This document shows, piece by piece, positions 44,074 through 53,163 of a stretch of 64,000 nucleotides of DNA. Every line of letters starts with the position of its first letter. Within the stretch, counting starts at the first letter, position 1. The notes beneath the pieces are model-generated. The model did no database searches and was not told the DNA's origin. It saw only the letters and a program-made list of their open reading frames with translations. Both the position numbers and the translations under genes were made by a program. The stretch covers positions 1-64,000 of the forward strand of contig NZ_VSSP01000009.1 in assembly GCF_008312895.1 (NCBI RefSeq), given 5' to 3'. This stretch comes from Luteimonas suaedae (GTDB taxonomy: Bacteria; Pseudomonadota; Gammaproteobacteria; Xanthomonadales; Xanthomonadaceae).

Positions 44074-44819
44074 ACGGATTCGCCGAAGCCATCCGCTCCG
44101 TCGGCCGCGCCGGCCTGTTCTCGCTGTCGGTGCTGCGCGCGTCGAAGCCGACCCGCGATTTCTTCGCCGAGCTGGTGCGCGAGATCTACAAGATCGGCGC
44201 GCGCTCGCTGCCGATCATCGCCGTGGGCGGCGCCTTCGTCGGGCTGTCGGTGACCCTGCTCGGCTTTCGCGCACTGGAGACCTACGGCGCCTCGAACCAG
44301 GTCAGCGTGCTGGTCGGCCTGGGCCTGTACCGCGAGCTGGCGCCGGTGCTGACGGCGCTGCTGTTCGTCGGCCGCGCCGGCTCGTCGATCGCCGCCGAGT
44401 TGGGGCTGATGCGCGCCACCGACCAGATCACCGCGCTCGGGCTGATGGCGATCGATCCGGTCGCCAAGGCGGTGGCGCCGCGGTTCTGGGCGGCGGTGAT
44501 CACGGTGCCGCTGCTCACCGGGTTCTTCTGCAGCTTCGCGATCAGCGCCAGCTATTTCGAGGCGGTGCACGTGCTCGGCATCGACAGCGGCATGTTCTGG
44601 CAGGCGATGAAGGACGCGGTGGATTTCCGCGGCGATTTCATGAATGCGTTCTACAAGTCGGCCGTGTTCGGCGGCACCGCGGCGCTGGTGGCCTCGTACG
44701 TGGGGTTCCATGCCGAGCCGACCATCGAGGGCACCTCGGTGGCGACCACGCGCGCGGTGGTCAACGCCTCGCTGCTGGTGCTGATGTTCAACTTCGTCAT
44801 GTCGGCGTTCCTGTTCTGA
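44070..44819 (+). CDS. mlaE: Phospholipid transport permease MlaE
   Basis: A 249-residue integral membrane permease with about five helices and the conserved FVGLSVTLLGFRALETYGASNQ and ELAPVLTALLFVGRAGSSIAAELGLM segments. It dimerises with MlaF beneath and MlaD above. The ATG overlaps the mlaF stop (ATGA). The next operon gene starts two bases after its stop if the small ORF at 44822 is real, or 170 bp later at mlaD if not. Confidence 0.93.
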   Translation: MNGFAEAIRSVGRAGLFSLSVLRASKPTRDFFAELVREIYKIGARSLPIIAVGGAFVGLSVTLLGFRALETYGASNQVSVLVGLGLYRELAPVLTALLFVGRAGSSIAAELGLMRATDQITALGLMAIDPVAKAVAPRFWAAVITVPLLTGFFCSFAISASYFEAVHVLGIDSGMFWQAMKDAVDFRGDFMNAFYKSAVFGGTAALVASYVGFHAEPTIEGTSVATTRAVVNASLLVLMFNFVMSAFLF

Positions 44820-44821
44820 CG

Positions 44822-44992
44822 ATGACGACGACCACCACGCCAATGCTGCTTTGCCACGGATCTTCGCGGATGGACGCGGACCTCGCTTCCTGCCGGTCGT
44901 TCCTCCGTGATCATCCGCGGAACTCCGCGGCCAGGCGCCTTCTTCCATGGCGCGACGGCACGCTCCACTACTTTCCGGAGACAACCCCATGA
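44822..44992 (+). CDS. Small ORF of unknown function inside the mla operon
   Basis: A 56-residue ORF that fills the mlaE-mlaD gap exactly. Its ATG is two bases after the mlaE stop, and its TGA overlaps the mlaD ATG (ATGA), the coupling style used elsewhere in this operon. The protein (MTTTTTPMLLCHGSSRMDAD...) has no membrane helix and no family I know. Third-position GC is high but below that of its neighbours. It could be a real coupled gene or an accident of a spacer. Confidence 0.3.
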   Translation: MTTTTTPMLLCHGSSRMDADLASCRSFLRDHPRNSAARRLLPWRDGTLHYFPETTP

Positions 44993-45528
44993 GCACCCGC
45001 GGTCCCCGTCTCGAATTCGCCGTCGGCGCCTTCCTGCTGCTGGCACTGGGCTCGTTGCTGGTGCTGGCGATCGCCTCCACCAACGGCCGCTTCAGCCTCG
45101 GCGGCGACAGCTACGAGCTGACCGCCCGCTTCAGCAACCTCGGCCAGCTGCGGCGGCAGGCGCCGGTGCGCGTCGGCGGGGTGACCATCGGCCGGGTCGC
45201 GGCGATCGAGCTCGATCCGGTGCGCTTCGACTCGATCGTCACCCTGGCCATCGACAACCGCTACCGCGACATGCCGATCGACACTTCCGCCAGCATCCTC
45301 ACCGGTGGTCTGCTGGGCGAGAGCTACGTCGACCTGCAGCCCGGCGGCGACATGGAGTCGCTGCAGCCCGGCGAGGAGATCGCCTACACCTCGCCCGCGG
45401 TCGACCTGATGCAGATGGTCGGCAAGTACATGTTCAGCGGTCCCGGCGGCGACCAGGCCCCGGCCGAGGCGCCGCCGGACTCCAGCGGTGCCGAACCGCT
45501 TCCTTCCCCCGAGGAGCCCAACCCATGA
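44989..45528 (+). CDS. mlaD: MCE-domain lipid-binding subunit MlaD
   Basis: A 179-residue protein with one N-terminal helix (about 8-28) and an MCE domain (YELTARFSNLGQLRRQAPVRVGGVTIGRV, then LLGESYVDLQPGG). A proline/glutamate-rich tail follows. It forms the hexameric lipid channel on MlaE. CGGAG lies ahead of the ATG. The stop overlaps the mlaC start (ATGA). Confidence 0.93.
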   Translation: MSTRGPRLEFAVGAFLLLALGSLLVLAIASTNGRFSLGGDSYELTARFSNLGQLRRQAPVRVGGVTIGRVAAIELDPVRFDSIVTLAIDNRYRDMPIDTSASILTGGLLGESYVDLQPGGDMESLQPGEEIAYTSPAVDLMQMVGKYMFSGPGGDQAPAEAPPDSSGAEPLPSPEEPNP

Positions 45529-46187
45529 TCAAGCGCAACCTGTTCTCCCTCGCCATCGCCGCCGCCCTGCTCGCCTCCGCACCAGCCCTGTCGCTGGCGC
45601 AGGACGCGGCGGCCGGCGCCGCCCAGACCCAGGGCTCGCCGAGCAAGCTGGTGCTGGACAACACCCAGCGCATCCTGAGCACGCTGGAACAGCGCCGCAG
45701 CGAATTCAGCAACAACCGGGCGGCATTGAACGACTTCGTACAGAAGGAGTTCGAGACGATGTTCGACCGCGACTACGCCGCGCGCCAGGTGCTCGGCCGC
45801 CATGGCCGCGGCGCCGACGAGGGCGACATCAAGCTGTTCGCCGACGCCCTCGCCGACAGCCTGCTGCGCCGCTACGGCGCTTCGCTGCTGGACTTCAACA
45901 CCCGGTTGCGGGCGCGCATCAAGTCCGAGACGCCGCTGCCGCGCGGGCTCGGGGTCAAGGTGTCGAGCGAGATGCTGCGCCAGGGCGGCGAGCCGATCCC
46001 GGTCGACTACCTGATGCGCCAGTCCGGCGGCCAGTGGAAGGTGTTCGACGTGCAGGTCGAGGGCGTGAGCTTCGTCAGCACGTTCCGGCGCCAGTTCGAC
46101 GCCGAGCTGCAGCGCAAGTCGATCCGCCAGGTCGCCAACGAGCTGCGCCAGGGGCAGCTGGAGGCCGAGGCCGATGTCGGCCAATAA
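45525..46187 (+). CDS. mlaC: Periplasmic phospholipid carrier MlaC
   Basis: A 220-residue protein with a signal peptide (MIKRNLFSLAIAAALLASAPALSLAQ) and the MlaC fold: TQRILSTLEQRRSEF, FETMFDRDYAARQVLGRH, a conserved PIPVDYLMRQSGGQWKVFDV and VEGVSFVSTFRRQFD. It shuttles phospholipid between MlaFEDB and MlaA. It overlaps mlaB by 14 bases in another frame. Confidence 0.92.
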   Translation: MIKRNLFSLAIAAALLASAPALSLAQDAAAGAAQTQGSPSKLVLDNTQRILSTLEQRRSEFSNNRAALNDFVQKEFETMFDRDYAARQVLGRHGRGADEGDIKLFADALADSLLRRYGASLLDFNTRLRARIKSETPLPRGLGVKVSSEMLRQGGEPIPVDYLMRQSGGQWKVFDVQVEGVSFVSTFRRQFDAELQRKSIRQVANELRQGQLEAEADVGQ

Positions 46188-46470
46188 CGCCGGCCTGCGC
46201 CGCGACGGCGACGCGCTCGCGTTCAGCGGCGCGCTGCTGCGCGCGGACATCGCCGGGCTGTGGCCGCAGGCGACGAAAGCGCTGGACGGCGTGCGCCGTT
46301 TCGACCTCGGCGCGGTCGAGCGCATCGACAGCGCCGGCCTCGCCCTGCTGTCGGCGCTGGCCGCACGCGCCGGCGGCGCGGTCGAGGTCACCGGTGATCC
46401 CGCCGGCCTGGCCGACCTGCGCGCCGCCTACCGGCTGACGCCGACGCTGGCGTTCGCCGACAACCGCTGA
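46174..46470 (+). CDS. mlaB: STAS-domain subunit MlaB
   Basis: A 98-residue STAS protein with the VERIDSAGLALLSALAARA segment, the usual Asp-Ser pair of STAS domains. It binds MlaF and stabilises the complex. The ATG lies inside the end of mlaC and is preceded by GGAGG. It ends 48 bp before mlaA. Confidence 0.88.
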   Translation: MSANNAGLRRDGDALAFSGALLRADIAGLWPQATKALDGVRRFDLGAVERIDSAGLALLSALAARAGGAVEVTGDPAGLADLRAAYRLTPTLAFADNR

Positions 46471-46518
46471 TCGGCGTCCGCGCCGCCCGCCATCCCCGAC
46501 GGGGATGACCACACAAGG

Positions 46519-47607
46519 ATGAGACCGCGCCCCATGTTCGTTCGTTCGCATTCCCTCCTCGGCGCCCTGCTGGCGCTCCTGCTGGCGGGCTGCGCCGGCA
46601 CCGGCGGCCAGGTCCGCAGCGACCCGGCCCCGGCCGGGACGGCCGGCGCCGCAACGACATCCGCCGCCGGCACGGATTCTTCGCCCGCGTCCGCAACCGT
46701 GGACACGGGCGACACGCCGCAGGCTGCGGCCGTGACGGCGCCGGAACGCCCGCGCTCCGGCGAAACCGCGGCCGATGCCGGCGCCCCGCCCGCCAACGGC
46801 AATGGCGCGCCGACCCAGGCCGAAGTGGACTACGCGGCGATCTACGGCGAGGAGGTCTACGACCCGATCGCCGATCCCACCCTGCCCGACCCGGCGCAGA
46901 TGCCGGCCAGCTACGACCCGTGGGAGCCGTTCAACCGCCGCATGCACCGCTTCAACAACGCCATCGACCGCACCATCGCCAAGCCGCTGGCGACCGCCTA
47001 CCTGGAAGTGGTGCCGCGCCCGGTGCGGCTGGGGGTGCGCAATTTCTTCCACAACCTCGGCCAGCCGGTCAGCGCGCTCAACGCGCTGCTGCAGGGCAAG
47101 CCGAAGCAGGCCGGGCACTCGCTGGGCCGCTTCATGGTCAACAGCACGCTGGGCATCGGCGGCATCTTCGATCCGGCCAGCGACGCCGAGATCCCCAACC
47201 GCAGCGAGGACTTCGGCCAGACCCTCGGCGTCTGGGGCTGGGAGCGTTCGCGCTATCTCGAGCTGCCGCTGTTCGGCCCGCGCACCGTGCGCGACGTCTT
47301 CGGCATGGCCGGCGACGCACCGCTGTCGCCGACCCGGCAGCTCGACGACAACCACATCCGGATCTTCCTGCAGGGCCTGCAGCTGGTCGACGTGCGCACC
47401 CAGCTGATGGCGGTGGACCGCATGCGCGAAGGCGCCGCCGACGAATACGCGCTGGTGCGCGATGCCTGGATGCAGCGCCGCCAGTACCAGATCCACGGCG
47501 ACCGCGAGGGCGACGACGACGAGTTGCTGCCGGACTACCTGCTCGACGACGAGGCCAACCCGACGGTGCCGATCGATGCGATGCCGGTGATTCCGGGCAC
47601 GCCGTAG
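46519..47607 (+). CDS. mlaA: Outer-membrane lipoprotein MlaA (VacJ)
   Basis: A lipoprotein of about 362 residues. The signal ends in the lipobox LLAGC. A low-complexity alanine/threonine/proline stretch follows (about 30-110), then the MlaA domain: DPWEPFNRRMHRFNNAIDRT, VRNFFHNLGQPVSALNALLQGK, STLGIGGIFDPAS, FGQTLGVWGWERSRYLELPLFGPRTVRD. It removes phospholipids from the outer leaflet and hands them to MlaC. The extended linker is unusual. An internal ATG at 46534 would shorten the protein by five residues. This is the last gene of the operon; a palindromic element follows. Confidence 0.92.
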   Translation: MRPRPMFVRSHSLLGALLALLLAGCAGTGGQVRSDPAPAGTAGAATTSAAGTDSSPASATVDTGDTPQAAAVTAPERPRSGETAADAGAPPANGNGAPTQAEVDYAAIYGEEVYDPIADPTLPDPAQMPASYDPWEPFNRRMHRFNNAIDRTIAKPLATAYLEVVPRPVRLGVRNFFHNLGQPVSALNALLQGKPKQAGHSLGRFMVNSTLGIGGIFDPASDAEIPNRSEDFGQTLGVWGWERSRYLELPLFGPRTVRDVFGMAGDAPLSPTRQLDDNHIRIFLQGLQLVDVRTQLMAVDRMREGAADEYALVRDAWMQRRQYQIHGDREGDDDELLPDYLLDDEANPTVPIDAMPVIPGTP

Positions 47608-47628
47608 CCGTTCTCGCTGGCACGCGCA

Positions 47629-47768
47629 TAGGAGCGCGCCATGCGCGCGATGCCGCGGGCATGGCGCGGCCTGCAAATCCCGGTCACCGGCGCACCTGCC
47701 GGTCCGGAGTCGCGGCATCCACCGGATCCTGCCAACACCCGCGGCATCGCGCGCATGGCGCGCTCCTA
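47629..47768. repeat. 140-bp element with 29-bp inverted ends
   Basis: TAGGAGCGCGCCATGCGCGC and nine further bases at 47629-47657 are the exact reverse complement of 47740-47768. It fills the convergent gap between mlaA and rmuC. Its right end supplies the TAG stop codon of rmuC (47768-47766). It is likely a paired-REP or MITE-like unit, non-coding. Confidence 0.88.
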
Positions 47769-49109
47769 CGGTTCGGATGCGTCGGGCTCGTCGCCCAACA
47801 GCGCCTGCGCCTCGCTGCCCGGCAGCGATTCCACGGTCTTCAACTTGCGTTCGATCTGGCGCGTGCGCACCCCGGCATGCTTGAGGCTCTTCTGCACGGT
47901 GTCGAGCTGGCCATGCGCCTTCTCCAGCACCGTGGCGAACTTGCCGAACTCGGCCTTCACCGCACCCAGCACCTGCCAGACCTCGCTTGAGCGCTTCTCG
48001 ATCGCCAGGGTGCGGAATCCCATCTGCAGGCTGTTGAGCAGCGCGGTGAAGGTGGTCGGGCCGGCAAGCACGATACGATGTTCGCGCTGCAGCAGGTCCA
48101 CCAGGCCGGCACGGCGGATGGTCTCCGCGTACAGGCCTTCGGTGGGCAGGAACATCACCGCGAAATCGGTGGTGTGCGGCGGCACCACGTACTTCTCGCA
48201 GATCGACTTGGCCTGCACGCGGATCGCACGTTCCAGCTGCGCCGCGTTGATGCGCACCGCCTCGGCGTCGCCCTTCTCCTGGGCATCGAGCAGCCGCTCG
48301 TAGTCCTCGCGCGGGAACTTGGAATCGATCGGCAGCCACACCGGCACGTCCTCGTCGCCGCGCCCGGGCAGGCGGATGGCGAAGTCCACGGCCTCGATGC
48401 TGCCCGGGCGCACCCGCACGCTGCGGGCGTACTGCTCCTGGGTCAGGGTCTGTTCGAGGATGTTCTCCAGCTGCACCTCGCCCCACCCGCCGCGATCCTT
48501 GACGTTGCTGAGCACGCGCTTGAGATCGCCGACGCCGGTGGCCAGCTGCTGCATCTCGCCCAGGCCGCGCTGCACCTGTTCCAGGCGCTCGGAGACGAGC
48601 TTGAACGAATGTCCCAGACGGGTTTCCAGCGTGGTCTGCAGTTTTTCGTCGACGGTGGCGCGCATCTGCTCGAGCTTCGCCGCGTTGTCGGCCTGCAGCG
48701 CCTTGAGCTGCTGTTCCAGGGTGGTGCGCATCTCGCCGATGCGCTGCTCGTTGCGCTGGATGAGTTCGTTGAGCCGCGCGCCCAGGCCGTCGGCGAAGCG
48801 CTGCTGCGAATCACCCGACTCCTGGCGCCCCTTGCGGGCATCCTCGGCGAGGCTTTCGCGCAGCAGGTCCAGGCGTTGGTCCATGCGCGTGGACAGGTCG
48901 CCCAGGCTGCGCGCGAACATGTCCATCCGTGCATCCTGCTGGCGCGCGAGGCCCTCCAGCTGCTCGCGCAGTTCGCCGCGCCCGGTGCGCTGCTCTTCGC
49001 GCATGGCCTGTTCCAGCAGCGTGGTGCCCGGACGGCGGAACAGCGTGACCAGCTGGATCGCGAGGACGGCCAGCAGCAGGCCGCCGAGGATGAGGAGTTC
49101 GGATTCCAT
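47766..49109 (-). CDS. rmuC: DNA recombination protein RmuC
   Basis: A 447-residue protein with an N-terminal membrane helix (about 4-24), a long coiled coil (about 30-190) and the RmuC domain: GWGEVQLENILEQ, LPGRGDEDVPVWLPIDSKFPREDYERL, VPPHTTDFAVMFLPTEGLYAE and GPTTFTALLNSLQMGFRTL. RmuC has a PD-(D/E)XK-related fold and limits inversions in E. coli. The stop codon lies in the end of the palindromic element downstream. It is transcribed alone. Confidence 0.92.
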   Translation of the reverse strand: MESELLILGGLLLAVLAIQLVTLFRRPGTTLLEQAMREEQRTGRGELREQLEGLARQQDARMDMFARSLGDLSTRMDQRLDLLRESLAEDARKGRQESGDSQQRFADGLGARLNELIQRNEQRIGEMRTTLEQQLKALQADNAAKLEQMRATVDEKLQTTLETRLGHSFKLVSERLEQVQRGLGEMQQLATGVGDLKRVLSNVKDRGGWGEVQLENILEQTLTQEQYARSVRVRPGSIEAVDFAIRLPGRGDEDVPVWLPIDSKFPREDYERLLDAQEKGDAEAVRINAAQLERAIRVQAKSICEKYVVPPHTTDFAVMFLPTEGLYAETIRRAGLVDLLQREHRIVLAGPTTFTALLNSLQMGFRTLAIEKRSSEVWQVLGAVKAEFGKFATVLEKAHGQLDTVQKSLKHAGVRTRQIERKLKTVESLPGSEAQALLGDEPDASEP

Positions 49110-49291
49110 GCGCGCAGTGTAGCCAAGCGCGTCGCAGATGCTGCGCCGTTGCCGCGGTCCGCGCCGGGAGCGCTACGTTGCGCCGCCGGGCGGGTCGCTG
49201 CCGATACCGTGCCGCGATCGGCTTCGCGACCGCGGCGCTTCGGCGCCCCGTTCCCGGTCCCGGCTGCCCGCTTCCGCAGCGGGGCGGCGGC

Positions 49292-49374
49292 CTAGGGAAG
49301 GTCTGAACAACTCGGCTCTTGATCGTCATCCCCGCGAAGGCGGGGATGACGGCAGTTAATCAGACCTTCCCTAG
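49292..49374. repeat. 83-bp inverted repeat element with CTAG ends
   Basis: CTAGGGAAGGTCTGA (49292-49306) pairs perfectly with TCAGACCTTCCCTAG (49360-49374); inside is a second hairpin, CATCCCCGC/GCGGGGATG. The right-hand CTA gives the TAG stop of the TonB receptor gene. Otherwise 49110-49291 has no feature that I can name. Confidence 0.85.
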
Positions 49375-52244
49375 AACCTGTAGCTCAATCCGAGCGTGAT
49401 CGAGCGGCCGTATCGGTAGTAGCCCTGCGACAGCAGCGGATTGCCGTTGATGCTGTAGGTCTGCTCGTCGTCGAGCAGGTTGCGGCCTTCCAGCGAGGCG
49501 CTGAAGCGGTCGTTGAACTCGTAGGAGACGTGCGCGGTCAGCCAGGTCAGGGGATCGGCCTGTTCGTTGTAGCCGACGCCCAGCACGTTGATCGCGGTGA
49601 CGAAGCCGTCGGTGCGATCGGCGGTCGCGCCGAGCGACCACGGGCCCTTTTCGTACATCACGCCCAGCGAGTACACCGACGGCGCGATGCCCTCGAGCGG
49701 CCGCTCCTCGTCGTCGACCCAGCTCTTCGACCAGTTGCGCGTGTACTGGGCGCGCACGCCGAAGCCGTTGTCCCAGAAGTGCTGCAGGCCCGCCTCGATG
49801 CCGCGCACCTTGGCGTAGTCGCCGTTGATCGGGCGCTGCACGTTGAACAGGGTCGGGCCGGTGGTGACCGGATTGCCGTCGGTATCGACGATCGGGCCGA
49901 CGCCGATGTCCTGGCCCGGCTCCCAGCTGGTGGTGATCTGGTTCTCGATGCGCTTGTAGAACACCGCCACGTTGGCGATCGAGTTCTCGGCGAAGTACCA
50001 CTCCAACGAGGCATCGGCCTGCCTGGCAGAGTACGGCTTGAGGTCGACGTTGCCGCCGTAGATCTGGGTGAACTCGCCCCAGGAGACGCTGGCGGTGGTA
50101 TTGGTCGGCGCGAGCATGTTCACCGGCGGGCGCGCCATCGTCTTGGCGGCACCCAGGCGCAGCTGCAGGTCGTCGGTGAAGCGCCAGGTGAAGTTGCCCG
50201 ACGGCAGGTAGTAGGTGTAGTCGCCGTCCTGGCGGATCTCGCTCGGCTCGTCGTAGGCCGCGGTGTAGTTGAACGCGCCGTTTTCGACGATCCGCAGGAT
50301 CTGCGCGTCCCACGCCTGCGCGGTGGTCTTGGTCTTGACCATGCGCACGCCGGCGTCGGCGGTCCAGCGCTCGCCGGACATCTCCAGCTGCAGCCACAGG
50401 CTGTCGGTCTTCTCGGTGACGCTGTAGCTCTCCAGCGGGTTCCAGGCCGGGGCGGCGTTGGCGAAATCGTAGGGGCTGCCGTCGGCGCGCAGGTTGCCGT
50501 CGTAGGCGGCGAGCTGCTGCAGGTAGTTCGGCACGTCGAAGCCGAGGAACGAACGCGGGAAAACCGCGCGCACCCCGGTCATGAAGTGGGGCGGCGCGAT
50601 CGACTCGTTGATCACGTTGCCGCCGAGGTCCGCCACATTGATCGCGTTGGCGCCCGAGTAGTAGTCGGCGCCCGCGTTGAGGGTGTTGTTGATCAGCTCG
50701 CGCGACTTCTCGCGGTCGGTCCGGCCGACGCCGAAGCGCAGCCGGTCCAGGAAGGAGCGGCCGACGAAGAGGTCGCCGTCGATCGTGGCACCGGTGATTT
50801 CGTCGACGACGTTGTCGCCCAGCAGTTCCATGTAGTGGGTGTTGAAGTCCGAGGCGCCGAATTGCGAGGGGTCGAAGCCGTTCTCCAGCGAGCGCCCGTC
50901 GTCGAAATCGACCCATACGTCCGGCACCGCGGCACCGCCCAGCGCGATGCGCGCGCTGTTGGGCTGGTTCATGCGCAGCACGACGTAGGTGTCCTGCCCG
51001 CCCGAGTAGCGCTTGGAGGTCGAGCGGTAGACGTCGCCGGTCAGGACCAGGTTCGCGGTGGCGTTCCACTGGCCGTTGATGCCGTACAGGTCGGTGTCGA
51101 CCACACGATGCTCGGTGACGTTGAGCAGCTCGGGGTTCAGGCGCTGCTCCGGATCGGGGTTGTCCATCGTGAACCCGGTGACGATGCCGTCACGGATGAC
51201 GAGATCGGACCAGCGGCCGGGCGCGAACAGGGTGTAGTACGACTGCTGGTAGCCGACCTTGGGCGCGTCCAGGCGGGTGCTGAGTCCGTCGACGACGATC
51301 CGGACGTCGTCGTTGGGCCGCCACTCGAGCTTGCCGGACAGCGCGTGGCGCTTCTTCTCCTCGACGATCGAGCCGACCCGGAACTGGCCCGGTGCGATCA
51401 GGCCGTACTCGTCCTCGTCCAGTTCGCCGTTGCCGTTCGGGTCGATGTTGCCGCCCCAGGCGTTGCCCCATAGCCAGCTCTCGTCGTTGGGATCGGGGTT
51501 GCGGGTCCAGCCGCCGTCGTTGCCGGCGATGTCGGTGCGGTCCTTGCGCCGGCTGTACACCGCGCCCAGCAGCACGCCCACGGTGTCGTTGGCGAAGGTG
51601 TTGCTGTAGGCGGCGGAAAACTTGCCGCCGTCGAGCTCGGACATCAGGTTGCGGTCGCCCTCGAGGCGGACGATGCCGTGCTGCCCGGTGCGGTCGAAGG
51701 GGCTCGCCGAACGCAGGTTGACCAGGCCGCCCACCGCGCCCTCCGTGTTCATGGCCTGCGCGCCCTTGATCACGTCGGCTCCGCTGATCACGTCCGCCGG
51801 CAGCACGTCGAAGGCGAAGTCCCGGCCCGCGCCGTCGGTGGCGAGGATGCGGCCGTTGAAGGTGGTCAGGGTGTATTCCGGGCCCAGCCCGCGCACGCTG
51901 ACCGTCTGGCCCTCGCCGCCGGCGGTGCGGCTGATCGCCACGCCGGTGATGTGGCTCAGCGAGTCGGCGACGTTGTCGTCCGGGAACTTGCCCAGCTCCA
52001 GCGCGCTGATCGAATCCTGCACGGTGCCGGCGTCGCGCTTGAGTTCGATCGCCCGGGCCTGGCTGGCGCGCACGCCGGTCACCACCACCGCGTCCAGGGT
52101 CTCGGTCACCTCGCGCGTGTCCGCCGCATCCTCGGCCAAGGGATCCTGGGGCGCGGCGCCGGCAGGTTGCTGCGCGAACGCAGTTCCGCTGACCAGCAGG
52201 GCGAGCGCGATTCCACGGTACAGCGGGTGAGGTGCGGCGTTCAC
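49371..52244 (-). CDS. TonB-dependent receptor of the GalNAc locus
   Basis: A receptor of about 957 residues. It has a signal peptide ending TAFAQ, a TonB-box-like segment (ETLDAVVVTG), a plug (DNVADSLSHITGVAISRTAGGEGQTVSVRGLGPEYTLTTFNGR) and a long beta-barrel ending in an aromatic. The GTG at 52244 is preferred for its AGGAG and because the signal peptide follows at once; an ATG 39 bases upstream is alternative. It is divergent from the AgaR-type gene with shared operators between, so it probably imports GalNAc-containing glycans. The stop codon lies in a palindromic element. Confidence 0.9.
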   Translation of the reverse strand: MNAAPHPLYRGIALALLVSGTAFAQQPAGAAPQDPLAEDAADTREVTETLDAVVVTGVRASQARAIELKRDAGTVQDSISALELGKFPDDNVADSLSHITGVAISRTAGGEGQTVSVRGLGPEYTLTTFNGRILATDGAGRDFAFDVLPADVISGADVIKGAQAMNTEGAVGGLVNLRSASPFDRTGQHGIVRLEGDRNLMSELDGGKFSAAYSNTFANDTVGVLLGAVYSRRKDRTDIAGNDGGWTRNPDPNDESWLWGNAWGGNIDPNGNGELDEDEYGLIAPGQFRVGSIVEEKKRHALSGKLEWRPNDDVRIVVDGLSTRLDAPKVGYQQSYYTLFAPGRWSDLVIRDGIVTGFTMDNPDPEQRLNPELLNVTEHRVVDTDLYGINGQWNATANLVLTGDVYRSTSKRYSGGQDTYVVLRMNQPNSARIALGGAAVPDVWVDFDDGRSLENGFDPSQFGASDFNTHYMELLGDNVVDEITGATIDGDLFVGRSFLDRLRFGVGRTDREKSRELINNTLNAGADYYSGANAINVADLGGNVINESIAPPHFMTGVRAVFPRSFLGFDVPNYLQQLAAYDGNLRADGSPYDFANAAPAWNPLESYSVTEKTDSLWLQLEMSGERWTADAGVRMVKTKTTAQAWDAQILRIVENGAFNYTAAYDEPSEIRQDGDYTYYLPSGNFTWRFTDDLQLRLGAAKTMARPPVNMLAPTNTTASVSWGEFTQIYGGNVDLKPYSARQADASLEWYFAENSIANVAVFYKRIENQITTSWEPGQDIGVGPIVDTDGNPVTTGPTLFNVQRPINGDYAKVRGIEAGLQHFWDNGFGVRAQYTRNWSKSWVDDEERPLEGIAPSVYSLGVMYEKGPWSLGATADRTDGFVTAINVLGVGYNEQADPLTWLTAHVSYEFNDRFSASLEGRNLLDDEQTYSINGNPLLSQGYYRYGRSITLGLSYRF

Positions 52245-52284
52245 TGGGTTCTCCTGGGTGGCGCGACGGGTAACCTGCGACAAG

Positions 52285-52343
52285 CAACGAAATCGAGCGT
52301 ATTACAGGTTTCGTTTTGCATCAATAGCGAAACACAACGAAAT
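52285..52343. promoter_or_regulatory. AgaR-type operator cluster (receptor/agaR)
   Basis: CAACGAAAT occurs at 52285-52293 and 52335-52343. TTTCGTTTTG (inverse) lies at 52309-52318 and GCGAAAC at 52327-52333. Clustered short repeats are the normal binding arrangement of DeoR/AgaR repressors. The same box recurs at 54335-54370. Confidence 0.7.
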
Positions 52344-52377
52344 TTGGCATACTCCGCCCGGTCCCGAGGACATCCCC

Positions 52378-53157
52378 ATGGCAGCGACCCGCGACACCAG
52401 CCAACGCCGTCTGCAGATCAGCGAACTCGTGCGCCAGCAGGGCAGCGTCCAGGTCGACGCCCTGGCCCGGCGCTTCGGTGTCAGCATGCAGACCGTGCGC
52501 AAGGACCTGCGCTACCTGGCCGAGCGCGGCGTGATGACCCGGGCGTACGGCGGCGCGATCGACAGCGGCGTGGTCGGCGGGGCGGCGGTCGAGCCGCCCT
52601 ACGAGGCCAAGCGCACCGTCAACCTCGAGCAGAAGCGTCGTATCGGCCGGCGCGCGGCCACCCTGGTCAGGCCCGGTGACACCATCGCCATCGATTCGGG
52701 CACCACCTCGATCCAGCTGGCCGAGGCGCTGCCGGACATCGACGTCACCGTGGTCACCAACGATTTCGGCGTGCTCGGCGCGCTCACCGCCAAGTCCAAC
52801 GTCAACATCGTCATGCTCGGCGGCGAGCTGCGCCGCAAGAACATGGCCTTCTACGGCGGCCTGACCGTCGAAGCGCTGGGCGCGCTGCACGTGGACCGCC
52901 TGTTCCTGGGCGTGGACGGCTTCGATCTGGAGCGCGGCATCACCACCCACTACGAGCCCGAAGCGCTGCTCAACCGGAAGATGGTCGAGGCCGCACGCGT
53001 CGTCGTCGCGATCACCGACAGCTCCAAGTTCGGCAGGGTCTGCCTGCATCGGATCATCCCGGTGAGCGCGATGGACACGCTGATCACCGACACCGGCGCG
53101 CCGGAGGAGATCGTCGAAGCCAGCCGGGAACTCGGCTTCGAACTGTTGCTCACCTGA
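52378..53157 (+). CDS. agaR: DeoR-family repressor, AgaR-like
   Basis: A 259-residue regulator. The N-terminal helix-turn-helix is RRLQISELVRQQGSVQVDALARRFGVSMQTVRKDL. The sugar-phosphate domain has the DeoR signature GDTIAIDSGTTSIQLAEAL and the D-G-F and TDSSKFGR segments. The ATG follows GAGGACA. Gene context (AgaS, KbaZ, sugar kinase) points to a galactosamine or tagatose phosphate as the inducer. The AACGAAA boxes ahead of it and in the 54.3-kb gap fit control of both divergent units. Confidence 0.85.
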   Translation: MAATRDTSQRRLQISELVRQQGSVQVDALARRFGVSMQTVRKDLRYLAERGVMTRAYGGAIDSGVVGGAAVEPPYEAKRTVNLEQKRRIGRRAATLVRPGDTIAIDSGTTSIQLAEALPDIDVTVVTNDFGVLGALTAKSNVNIVMLGGELRRKNMAFYGGLTVEALGALHVDRLFLGVDGFDLERGITTHYEPEALLNRKMVEAARVVVAITDSSKFGRVCLHRIIPVSAMDTLITDTGAPEEIVEASRELGFELLLT

Positions 53158-53163
53158 CACCGC

